Shown piece after piece: positions 17,669 through 30,100 of a stretch of 64,000 nt of DNA. Under the pieces are notes generated by a model. That model did no database searches, was not told where the DNA came from, and saw only the letters and a list, made by a program, of their open reading frames with translations. This DNA is from a virus. The stretch lies in IMG/VR virus record IMGVR_UViG_3300042892_002174, positions 1 through 64,000 of that record; one strand, 5' to 3'. Each line of letters begins with the position of its first letter. Position 1 is the first letter of the stretch. A program made the translations under genes and the position numbers.

Positions 17669-20600
17669 ATGGCAAAAACCACTAGACAAACAGCGATATT
17701 TGGTGTAGAAGATTGGAAACAGATCTATCAAACCTATCGCGAAGCAGACTTTCAAAGTTATGATTTTGAAACTCTACGCAAGAGTTTTACTGATTATCTG
17801 CGTTTGTACTATCCAGAAACGTTCAATGACTACATTGAGTCATCTGAATACATTGCTTTACTAGACGTTATTGCGTTTATGGGGCAGGCCTTGGCCTTCC
17901 GCACTGACCTAAACACTCGTGAAAATTATTTAGACACAGCCGAACGCAGAGATTCAGTCACTCGATTGGCCAATTTGGTCAGTTACACTGCCAAACGCAA
18001 CACAGCCGCACAGGGCTTGCTCAAAGCATTCTCAGTGACCACAACAGAAAATGTTGTGGATTACAACGGAGTGAATCTGGCCAACGTCACAGTGAACTGG
18101 GCAGATCCTACAAACTTTGACTGGTTGGAACAGTGGAATGCCATTGTAAACTCATCCTTGGTCAGCAGTCAAAAGATTGGCCGACCTGCAAATCGCCAGA
18201 CTATTCTAGGTGTCGACACTAATGAATATGGTATTAATTTGGTACCCGGGTTCCTGCCAGTGGTGCCGTATACTGCCACAGTGGATGGTGTAAACATGCC
18301 GTTTGAAGCCACAACTTCATCCACATCCGGAAGAGACTACATTTACGAACCCAGTCCAAAACCCAACAGCACATTTAATTTGTTGTATCGAAATGATCAA
18401 CTGGGATATCAGTCAGCCAACAACGGATACTTTTTCTTTTTCAAACAAGGCACATTGCAGAATCAAGACTTTAACTTGGCCGAACGCATTGCCAATCGCA
18501 CAGTAAACATCAACATTGATGGTGTGAATAACGAAGACCGATGGTTGTTCCAGCTGGACAATGTGGGCAGTATCAGCCGAGAGTGGACATTTACTGAAAA
18601 CATTTATTCATCGGCCGCAGAACAAACCGCAACACTAAGACCAATTTTTTCCACTACCAGTAGAACCAATGACCAGATTACCATGGTGTTTGGTGATGGT
18701 GTGTTTTCAGAAATTCCAGTTGGTATCTTCCGTGCGTATGTTCGTGCGTCAAATGGCTTGCAATACATTATTAATCCTGCAGAAATGCAAAACGTTGTGT
18801 TGCCAATCAGCTATGTTGATCGAAATGGCAACCTACAAACCATTACATTCACCTGCGGCATCACACAACCTGTAAGCAATGCACAAAGTCGTGAAAGCAT
18901 TGATGCTATCAAGCAACGTGCTCCAGCAAGATACTACACACAAAATCGCATGGTCAACGGCGAAGACTACAACCTGTTTCCGTTTACTCTTTACAATTCA
19001 ATTATCAAATCAAAAGCGGTCAACCGTGCTTCAATTGGTACCAGCCGATACTTAGACTTGGTAGATAACACAGGCAAATATTCATCAACCAACACATTCT
19101 CTAGTGATGGTGCCATATGGGAAAATAATATTTTGCCTGCTACACTATTTGCCTGGACTAACCGCAACGAAATTGCTGAACTTATTACCAATCAAGTACA
19201 GCCTGCAATTGCTGGTGCTACGTTTACTCAATTTTATTACGCAAATTTTCCAAGGATAACTGTAAACACTGGCACCACTGCACTCAGTACCTGGCACCAA
19301 AGCACAACATTGGCCAACGAAACCACAGGGTATTTTCAAAATGCATTGGGTGCGCCAGTCATGGTTGGATCTTCCAGTAGCACTGCATTCAAGTATGTGG
19401 TGCAAAAAAGTTTGATTAAATTTGTTCCTCCAGTTATTGACGGTCAGCCCTATTACTTTGATGCCAACAACAGATTAAAACCTGGCCTGCCAACTAGACC
19501 TGAAGACCACTTGGAAATTTGGGCCAGCCCACTTGCAGTGGTAGGTGATGGCAGCAATGGCGGTGTTGGCAATTTGACCAATGGACAAGGACCAGTGGCA
19601 CTTAATAATTTTGTGCCCACTGGAGCAATTGTAGACAGTATTATTCCTGTATTCCTTACTGACCTTAGCACTGTCATTCGTGAAGAAATAACACAGCAAA
19701 TTTTGTTGTATAGAAATTTTGGTCTTGGGTATGACAGTGACGGAACTGTTACAGGCACCGCTGGTACATGGTATGTTATTACCAGTACCAACTTGGATGC
19801 TGATGCCACTTGGAGTCAAGCGTATGCAGGCAATACATCTGGACAAAATTTAGATGCTTCTTGGATGATACAGTTTGTGGCAGTGGATAACAAATACACA
19901 ATTACATTCCGGGGACTTGCATATTACTTTGGTTCTGTTCTTCAAACAAGATTTTTCTTCTATGGCAATCAAAAGATTTACGACAGTCGGACAGGAACCA
20001 CAATCAAAGACTTTATTAACGTGCTGGCAGTGAATACCAAACCAGACAGCTCGTCTTCATTGCCCGGCGACATCTATACCACTATCATTGGCCAACCAGT
20101 AGAGAGTGATGGATACGTTGACGACTTCCAGGTATTGATCAGCTATAGAGATTCAGACTCAGATGGCGTGCCTGACAATCCAGATTTTTTCAATGAGATT
20201 GTTGCTCCAAGTGTTAATCCCAATCTCAAACTGGTATTCCTGCAACAAACTGTGGATTTTGACAATTTGCAACGATATTTGTTGGCAGAACCAGGAGTGG
20301 TCAATTCGGACTATCCTACCTATGATTCCATTGAACTGGTAAAATTCCAGTATTCCCCAGGACAGGTGTTTTATGGGTACAGTGATGAATTATTTTATAC
20401 ACTCACAGTCAACACCGCTGGCGTAAGAGTGATAACTCAGGCCGCGGAGGGTGAGTGGATTGCTAGAACAGGACGACAGGCGTTGTATTTCCAGTACCGC
20501 CACAATTCGCCATTGACCAACAGAATTGATCCAGGCACCACCAACATTATTGACCTATATGTTGTGACACAGGCTTACTACACTGCTTATCAAAATTGGA

Positions 20601-21115
20601 TTACAGATACCACTGGTACCGTGACAGAACCAGATGTTCCAACTATTGATGAACTCAGCACAGAGTACCAAAATCTCAATGAATACAAGATGCTGAGCGA
20701 TAATATTGTTTTAAATTCTGTAGTGTTCAAACCTTTGTTTGGTCCCAAAGCTGCCAAAACATTGCAAGCCACTATCAAAGTTATCCGTGCTCAAAATTCC
20801 ACAGCCAGCAACAGTGAGATACAAAGTTCTGTGTTAGCAGCCATGAATGAGTACTTTAGCATTGACAAATGGAGTTTTGGCGACACATTTTATTTCTCAG
20901 AACTAGCAGCATACCTGCACAGATATCTTGGAACCATAATCAGTTCAGTGGTACTAGTGCCACTAGACACACAAAAATACTTTGGCGACATGTACGAAGT
21001 ACGAGCAGAACCCAGTGAAATATTTGTCAACGGCGCCACTATCGACAATATTATTGTGATTGATGCATTGACCAGTACCAACTTGCGTACTGCACCTGGC
21101 AGCGGAGTAATTTAA
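17669..21115 (+). CDS. gp6: gp6-like baseplate wedge protein
   Basis: A 1,148-residue protein whose N-terminal 130 residues match the gp6 family closely. They include LRKSFTDYLRLYYPETFNDY, SSEYIALLDVIAFMGQALAF and ENYLDTAERRDSVTRLANLV. T4 gp6 is 660 residues; the extra length here is an expanded middle with beta-rich segments (about residues 500-900). The C-terminal part again looks like the family, with VLNSVVFKPLFGPKAAKTLQ and FGDTFYFSELAAYLHRYLG. gp6 dimers knit the wedges around the hub. The stop overlaps the start of the giant gene (TAATG). Confidence 0.9.
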   Translation: MAKTTRQTAIFGVEDWKQIYQTYREADFQSYDFETLRKSFTDYLRLYYPETFNDYIESSEYIALLDVIAFMGQALAFRTDLNTRENYLDTAERRDSVTRLANLVSYTAKRNTAAQGLLKAFSVTTTENVVDYNGVNLANVTVNWADPTNFDWLEQWNAIVNSSLVSSQKIGRPANRQTILGVDTNEYGINLVPGFLPVVPYTATVDGVNMPFEATTSSTSGRDYIYEPSPKPNSTFNLLYRNDQLGYQSANNGYFFFFKQGTLQNQDFNLAERIANRTVNINIDGVNNEDRWLFQLDNVGSISREWTFTENIYSSAAEQTATLRPIFSTTSRTNDQITMVFGDGVFSEIPVGIFRAYVRASNGLQYIINPAEMQNVVLPISYVDRNGNLQTITFTCGITQPVSNAQSRESIDAIKQRAPARYYTQNRMVNGEDYNLFPFTLYNSIIKSKAVNRASIGTSRYLDLVDNTGKYSSTNTFSSDGAIWENNILPATLFAWTNRNEIAELITNQVQPAIAGATFTQFYYANFPRITVNTGTTALSTWHQSTTLANETTGYFQNALGAPVMVGSSSSTAFKYVVQKSLIKFVPPVIDGQPYYFDANNRLKPGLPTRPEDHLEIWASPLAVVGDGSNGGVGNLTNGQGPVALNNFVPTGAIVDSIIPVFLTDLSTVIREEITQQILLYRNFGLGYDSDGTVTGTAGTWYVITSTNLDADATWSQAYAGNTSGQNLDASWMIQFVAVDNKYTITFRGLAYYFGSVLQTRFFFYGNQKIYDSRTGTTIKDFINVLAVNTKPDSSSSLPGDIYTTIIGQPVESDGYVDDFQVLISYRDSDSDGVPDNPDFFNEIVAPSVNPNLKLVFLQQTVDFDNLQRYLLAEPGVVNSDYPTYDSIELVKFQYSPGQVFYGYSDELFYTLTVNTAGVRVITQAAEGEWIARTGRQALYFQYRHNSPLTNRIDPGTTNIIDLYVVTQAYYTAYQNWITDTTGTVTEPDVPTIDELSTEYQNLNEYKMLSDNIVLNSVVFKPLFGPKAAKTLQATIKVIRAQNSTASNSEIQSSVLAAMNEYFSIDKWSFGDTFYFSELAAYLHRYLGTIISSVVLVPLDTQKYFGDMYEVRAEPSEIFVNGATIDNIIVIDALTSTNLRTAPGSGVI

Positions 21116-24100
21116 TGGCACGAGTACGCAGCGTAGATTTTCTTCCTGAGATTTTTCAGACCGATGCCAACAAGCAATTTTTGGCTGCTACATTGGATCA
21201 ATTGATTCAAGAGCCAAAATTTAAAAAGACACAAGGCTACATTGGCCGCACAGTTGGTCCAGGAGTGAACCCCAACGACAAATATGTTCTTGAGCCTAAT
21301 AAAGCTCGCGCAGACTATCAACTTGAACCAGGTGTGATCAGTGTTGATCCTACAGATAACACTAAGATATTAGATGCTATTACCTATCCAGGTATAACTG
21401 ATTCATTGGTATACCAAGGCAGTCCTTCAACACAACCCAGTCGACTGTACACAAGTGATTACTACACATTTGATCCGTTTATTGACTTTGACACATTTGT
21501 AAACTTCAGTCAGTACTACTGGGTTCCAAATGGACCAGATGTGGTAACAGTACAGTCTCCGGGCGTTGCTCTGAGTCAAAACTTCGTGGTGAATAGAGCC
21601 AATGGAGTTTACACGTTTTCAGGAGTAACTGGTAACAACCCTATAATAAATTTAGTTCGTGGCGGAAACTACACGTTCCAAGTAGCACAGAACAACAAAG
21701 AAACTGTTAACTACAAAGTCACACGCACTAACGTTACTAGCTATAACATTGACAATGCCCCCAACGCCACTATTGTTCTAACACGTGGTAACACCTACAC
21801 TTTCAATTTGTTTTTGCAAGGTGACTTTCCATTCTGGATCAAAACTGCTGCTACCATTGGCACAGGCGATGCCTACAGTTCAGGAGTCACACGCAATGGT
21901 TCAACAACTGGTGTAGTAACATTTACTGTGCCACAAGACGCACCTGACACACTATATTACTCTTGTCAAAGTCAAAGTCTCATGCGCGGCACCATCAGTA
22001 TTATTGACGCACAGCCTGGCGATGGCCCGGGATTTTGGATCCAAACAGATCCAGGAATAAGTGGTGAAAATCCCAGTACTCCAAACATAAGCTCTAGATC
22101 CGTATATGGTGTTACTGACAATGGCACTGACCTTGGCATAATCAATTTTAACGTGCCACAAAAAACAGCACAAGATTTTTTCTACAGTCTTACCAGTATT
22201 GGTACTGTGGATCTTGTGACTGATTTGAGTTTTGACGACATCAACGGTGCTAGACTAGACCAGTTTATTGCCACATATGGTGGCATTGATGGAATTACTC
22301 AACTTAACACAAGAACACTAGTGTTTGTTAATGCCTCAGGCAATCCTGCTACTGATTACTATGATGTCTGGCGCATAGAGTATGTCACAGTTGGTGCCTT
22401 TACCTACCTTTCGTTGATCAGCATACAAACCATAAACAACTTGGAAAAATGGACCATACGATATGGCACAGACTACTCCAGCACACAATGGTATAAAAAT
22501 CAAGCTGGTTACATAGTCGAAATTCCGGTGCTTACTGCCAAACAGGACACATTGTATTACCAAGATGGTACTGACCCAGAAATGTTTGGCATCATACGAT
22601 TGATTGAGCAAGAAAATGACAGCACAGTTTATATAGATGACATTTTGGGCAAGCCCAACTACACCAGCTCAACTGGTGTGGTGTTTACCAATGGACTAAA
22701 AGTTCAGTTCTTAGGCAATGTGTCGCCGGCCAGTTATGCCACTGGGTCTAATGCTTTTATTTGCACAAACACCGCGGCAGGTATTAATCTTATTACCACA
22801 GAATCCACAGCAGGAATGGCAGTAGGACAAGAAATTATTTTTGCTGGCACACCATTTGGCGGCATAAGCACAGGTGTAACCTATTATGTTCAGGCAATTT
22901 TTAGCACCAGTCAATTCAAAGTAAGTGTAACCAAAAACGGTGCAGCACTAACACTGACTTCTGCCAATGGCACCATGACTGCTATTGCTAGTCAAAATCC
23001 ACAATACTATGTGAATGGAGTAGGCACTGCAATAGAACTATTACCTGTAGAAAATTACATCACTCCAGAAGAATATGCCACTGCTGATGCTGTTGATTAT
23101 CTTACTATCAATCGTGACAGTCCAGACCTAAACGCATGGAGTCGTAGTAATCGTTGGTTCCATATTGATGTTCTCAACGCCACAAGCACATACAATGACA
23201 CACCGGTTGTGATAGACAACGATCGCAAAGCCAAACGACCAATTATACAATTCCGTGGCGGCATTAAATTGTATAACATGGGAACAGCAGCCAAACAGCC
23301 AGTGGATACCATTGACTTTACTGAAACTGATGCGTTTAGCAACATAGAAGGCAGCACTGCATATTCAGTAAATGATTACACATTTGTCAATGGCAGCCGT
23401 GTAATTTTTGCAGCCGACGAAGATCCAGTTGTACGCAGTAAAATTTATGTAGTGAATTTTATTATACCAGATACCGTAGTGCCGTTAATTACACAACCAA
23501 TTATAAATTTGGTAGAAGCAGTTGACGGAGAAATTTTAGCCAACCAGAATACAGTGTGCCTTAGTGGATCACAAGTTGGGGTTACTTTCTGGTATGATGG
23601 GGTAAACTGGCTAGAAGCACAACAAAAAACCGCAGTGCAACAAGCACCATTGTTTGATGTATATGATGCCAATGGGATAAGTTTGTCTAGCAGAACTACA
23701 TACCCTAGTTCAACATTCACAGGCACAAAATTGTTTAGCTATGCCACTGGATCAGGCCTGGCCGATCCTGTGTTGCAGCTTGTACTCAAATATCTCACAT
23801 TGACCAATGTGGGAGATATTGTGTTTGATAACAATTTGTATTCAGATACATTTGTGTACGTGGTGGATAATGCCAGTGTCACTTTGCCAATCAGCACAGG
23901 ATTTGTATATGAGTATGCATCAAGAACTGTGTACAAGAGATCAATTGGATGGCAAACGGCTGCTGTGCCAACTTTAATGAGTCAGCAGTTTAAATTTATC
24001 TATGACACTACCCCATTGAGACTTGATGTCGCAGTACAATCAGACACAGTAACACTGGTACCTAGTGTGAAGATTTTTGTAGGATCAATTTTTCAAGATC

Positions 24101-27100
24101 CAGGCACATACACAGTATCTACTACAGCCAATACCACAACCATTACCTTTAATACTGCACATGTGGTAGGAGATGTTGTTGAAGTTGAAGCACTAAGCGA
24201 TCAAGTTAGTCGGGCAGCGTTTTATCAAGTTCCGTTAAATCTCAATAACAATCCATTAAATGCCAACAGCCCAAGTTTTACATTGGGTACCTTGCGTACT
24301 CATTATCAAAGTATCTGCCAAAATTTAACCACATTCTCTGGCGCAATCAATGGTGCTAACAACACTAGAGATCTTGGTGATATCATACCTTATGGTCAGA
24401 TAATCTTACAACAAAGTTCGCCACTGACTCTTGCTGGATACTTTATGAGATCTCAGCAGTATAATATTTTTGGTGCATTAGAATACAACAGCAGAGAATA
24501 TCAAAAGTACAAAAATCAAATGCTAGAAGCAGTGACTAGACAGACTATTCAATACGAAACTGCATCACAAATTCTTGACATAGTTATTACTGATATTACT
24601 TTGGGCCGCACATCAAGTAATCCATTCTATTGGAGTGACATGCTACCGGCTACTGCTGTGTTTACAAATACAACCTATACAGTAAGTTATACAACCAGCC
24701 AAGTGTTCGATACTGTGCAAATTTATAACTACACGTCAGCCAACTATCTTGGTATGAATGTGTATGTAAATGACGCAATTTTAACTAGAGACTTAGAATA
24801 CACCGTGGCTACCGATGGTCCGCGCATTAACATTTTGATTGATTTGGTCATTGGTGATAAAATCGTCATTCAAGAATACAGTGCTACCTATGGTACCTAT
24901 GTGCCCAATACACCCAGCAAGATGGGATTGTATCCTGCATGGCGCCCGGCTATTATTCCAGTTAAGACCAGTTCGGGTGAGCAACTGGTTATATTAGGGC
25001 ATGATGGCAGCCAAACTCCTATTTTTGGTGATATTCGTGACGAAGTACTGTTGGAATTTGAAACTAGAATTTATAACAATCTCAAGTTAGACAACAACCC
25101 TGTGCCTCTTGATCTAGTGGATGCAATACCAGGACAGTTTAGAGACACTGGATATAGCTTTACTGAAATCAATACCATACTTGAAACAAGTTTCTTGACG
25201 TATGTGGGATGGAACAAGTTGGATTACACTGCACAAAATTACAGTGTCAACAATCCGTTTACCTACAACTATAGTTCTGCAACCAACAAACTCAACGGAG
25301 ATGCTCTACTGGGTGCATGGCGTGGTATCAACCGTTACTTCTACGATACTCAACAACCAGAACTGACTCCTTGGGAGATGTTGGGATTTTCAGTCATACC
25401 TGAGTGGTGGGAAATCACATACGGTCCTGCGCCATACACATCAGACAACATGAATTTGTGGGATGATTTAGAACTTGGTCTTGTGAGAGATCCAGTAGGC
25501 GCATACATATTGCCAGCCTATGCAAGACCTGGACTGACTTCTGTACTGCCAACTGATGCCGCTGGTGCATTGCTGCCACCAATAGATTCAGTGGTGGGCG
25601 GATACAATGCACAAGCATTCCAAAAGAGCTGGACCCCCGGCGATGGCGGCCCAGTAGAAGCTTCGTGGTGGAATTCCAGTGACTATCCATTTGCTGCCAT
25701 GCGCCTGCTGGCACTCACTCGCCCGGCAAAATTCTTTGCGTTGTTTGCTGATAGAGACTTGTACAAATACAGTACAGAATTTGATCAGTACTTGTATAAT
25801 GGTCGTTACAGACTAGATGCCAACGGCGTGCAGGTGTATGGCGACGGCACTAGTAAAGCCAGTTACATCAACTGGATTGTGGATTACAATCGCATCACAG
25901 GTACCAATAGCACTGTGGCATTAGAAACAGATTTGCAAAACCTTGACGTGCGACTGTGCTATAGAATGGCTTCGTTCTCTGACAAACAGTATTTGAAAAT
26001 TTATACTGAAAAGTCCAGCCCCAATTCAACCAACGCTTCTTTGCAAATTCCGCCAGAGAGTTATCAACTGTTGGTATACAAGAATCAACCATTTGACAGA
26101 TTGATCTACAGTTCAGTTGTGATTCAAGTTGTGGATGGCGGATGGGCTGTGTTTGGATATAGCACTGCTAGACCATATTTTAACACATTTACCAGCATTC
26201 CAGTTGGACAATTTGAAACATACAGTGTGGCCGGCAAGACTATTCAGGTGCCTGCAAACTACACACAAAATATCACACAGATCCCATACGGATTTGTGTT
26301 TGCTACCGAATCGGCTGTGGCCAACTTCTTATTGAGTTATGGAAAGTTTTTAGAATCACAAGGTTTTGAATTTAACAATCAAACCAACGGCTACTTGATG
26401 ACCTGGTCACAGATGGTGTACGAGTTCATGTATTGGAGTCAGCAGGGCTGGGGCACTGGCAGTTTGATTAATCTAAATCCATTGGCACAGGGACTTTCGG
26501 TATTCAAAGAGCAAGCAGTTGTGGATACCATTTCATCACAAACTGCGGAAAATGTTATCCTAGATCAAAATCGCAAAGATTTTCCCACACGTGATCTCAA
26601 CATTGTGCGAGCTGATAATACCTTTACTGTTCAACCATTAACCAATCAAAGTTTAAGTTTCATTGACATGCGTTACACCAGCTTTGAAAGTATGATTGTG
26701 TTGGACAACGCCAGCCTGTTTGGCGATTTGATTTTTAATCCCATTACAGGATCTAGACAAAGTAGATTGTACATCAATGGAACTACCACTACAGAATGGG
26801 ACGGTAGCGTTAATGCACCAGGTTTTATATTAAATCAAAACAATATCTCAAATTGGACCGGCCTAAAAACTTATGCCAAAGGCGAGATAGTAAAATACAA
26901 AGGTGCATACTGGAGCGCAGCCACAATTGTACAACCTAGCACCAAGTTCAATTATAATGATTGGAATCAAAGTGACTACACATTTATTGAACAAGGGCTG
27001 TTGGCCAACTTGGCAAACAAAGCTGACCAACTCAGCAACAGCTACAACATTAATTCTGCCAATTTAATTGCTGACAATGATTTGTTGAGTTATGGATTGA

Positions 27101-30100
27101 TTGGCTTTAGACCAAGACAATATATGGCTGCGCTTAATCTTGATGATGTCAGTCAGCTTAACATTTACAGAGAGTTTCTTGGAACCAAAGGAACTAAAAA
27201 CAGCACTGATTTATTTGGCCAAGCCAAATTCAACAAAGAAGCTGCTGACTACAAAATTTACGAAAACTGGGCAATCCAACGCGGAGTATATGGTGCCAAT
27301 GCCAATCGAAGTTTCTTTGATTTGCGATTGAATCGCGCATTGTTATCTAGCAATCCTAGTTTGGTACAAGTGGTAGTGCCAGGCGAGTCAAGCACTGCTG
27401 ATCAACAAATTTTACTTCAAGATGTGTGGAAAAATAGTTTTCCATTGACCACTACTGAACTGTTGCCAACTACAACTACATTACCAACAGACATTTCTTT
27501 ACCATCAGCAGGATATGTCAATATTGATGATGTTGATATCACTGTGTTTGATTTATCTAATCCAGAAAGCCTTAGCGCCAATATTAATTCTATCATAGAT
27601 GGAACCAGTGTTTGGGTTGCTAAAGTAAACAATTATGATTGGAACATCTATCGTGCAGAATCTGTACCTGGTGCAATTCAACACGTTTGCGACAACCTCA
27701 ATGGGACCAGTAGAGTTATATTCAGCGGACAACATGGATTAACCACTGGTGATAACTTGATCATACGATTCTTTGATACCGAAGTTGATGGCGTTTATAA
27801 AATATTAAGTGTACCAAACCTGACCACAGTAAATGTTGCATTGGATCTTGAAGGCGATCGCACCGTGGTTGACGGAACAGGCATAGGCTTTACTTTAAAA
27901 ACCATGCGGGTGGACCAAGCTAGTGACATATTAAATTTGCCGTACGCTCAACAAATATTGCCAGGTGCAAAAGTTTGGGTAGATCACAATGGTCAAGGAC
28001 TGTGGGCAGTATTGGAAAAACAAAATCCATTTACAGATCGGTTGATACTAGCACCGGTATTACTTGATGCCACAGAACAATATGGAGCATCTGTAGCACA
28101 GGCCACAAACCGAGCAGCACTATTTGTGGGTAGTCCACGTTATGGTTTTGGTTCAGGTACTACCAAAGGTGCTGTCTATCTGTATGTAAAAAATTATAGT
28201 GATCAATACATACCAATCAGTCCTATCAGTGATCAAGACACTGTTCTTACATTGGATACCACAGGATTGCGTGGGTACGGTAATGCTGTGGATGCTGGTG
28301 CTCAAACATTTGCAATTGCTGGAGCAAGTGCCAGCCTTGGTCCAGGCGCACAAGCTGACAATGGTTATGCTGTAGTTCTGTGGCGAGATCCAACTGCAGG
28401 CGCAGTTAATACCAGTCCTTGGACACAATCACAGTTGTTGACATTGCCAGGTACTACCACTACTACGACCCCAGGGGCTGGAGAATTTGGATATAGTGTG
28501 GCCATGAGTCTTGACGAACGTTGGTTGTATATTGGCGCTCCTGGACTAAACACAGTTTATGCATACGGCCAGGTACAATGGGACAATCAATTTTTACAAT
28601 ACAGAGCCGATGGCAGTAGCAACACAGCCGACATCAGCAACAGTATACAAATTAACAATGCCAATCAAATAACTGTAACAAAAAACGGTGCGTTGTTAAC
28701 TCTCACAACAGATTACACGGTCAATGCCAGTTTTACCACAGTGACATTTACCACAATACCTACTGCTGGTAGTGTTATTAATATTACCAGAAACTTTTTT
28801 AAATCATTTGTTGCCAGCGGTGCAACATATTCATTGTCACAGTACTTGTTTACAGTAGACAACATTTACTCGTTCTCAGTCACTGTCGACGGTGTGTTAC
28901 AACGTCCTAGCATTGACTACACATACTCTGCTGGCACACTAACATTCTATAATGTACCCAGTGGCGGTGCGGACATTGGTGTGACATCACAATATTATTA
29001 TGAACTTGCTGGAACAATCACCCCGTCGGTGGCAGTTATAGCTGGTGCAAGATTTGGTACCAGCGTTCAGTGCAGCACAGATGGGCGTCAAGTCATAATT
29101 GGATGTTCTAATGACACAGTCAACACATTAGTTGAAGCTGGTTCAGTATACGTGGTTGACAGAAACGTACAAAAATTCATTCGCCAGGATGACAGTTCTA
29201 ACACTTACACTGTGTTAGGAACAGTGTCAGCTCCGGTTAGTGTGTTAGTCAACAATGCATTCTTAACCAATCAAACAGACAGTATTGTTGGCGCCGACAA
29301 CACATTCTCAGTGTCAGGTAATAACATTACCATCAACAAAGATTTGTTTGTGGGCGATGTAATTGAAATTGAAATCAATCAGTTTGTTCAACAGCAATTG
29401 ATCACAGAAAACACAGTAGCTGAATACACCAACTATGGTCAAAGTTTAGACCTGTGTCCATACAACTGTAGTTTGTATGTGGGTGCGCCGCAAGATTCCA
29501 GCATAGTATGGAAAGGTGGCGTGGTTGAACGCAGTGTGAATCAGGCCAGAAGTTATGGTACAATTTCTTCTACCATTGCCAATCCTAGCCTAACTGCTGG
29601 ACAAACTTTGCGAGTAAACAATGTTGACATTGCAGTTCCGGCCAGTCCAAACAACACGATTGCAGGCCTTGCTGCTGCTATCAATGGTGGCGAAGCCGGC
29701 ACAAATACAGGTGCCCCTAATGCCACCGCAGTAGTTTCCACTGATGGATATTTGACTATTTTTGTAACCAATACTGATGCTGCTCTCGAAGGCAACAAAT
29801 TACAAGTGGCACCAGGTTCTGTTGGTACAGTGTTCTCTGCGCTTGGCTTTAGTACATTTGTATACACACAAACTATTGCCAGCCCACGCCCAACAGAGTT
29901 TGCACAATTTGGTTATTCTGTAGCTGTAGATGACACTGCCATAAATCTTGTGGTTGGATCACCTAAAGGCACATTGTATTCGCCAATGGTGTTTGATTAC
30001 GACACCACAACAGCAAAACCTAGCACCACGTTTGATGGCAACTCTACTTCTTTCTTTAGTACTGTGGTAATGGTGCTGATAAACGGTTCTTATGTTACAC

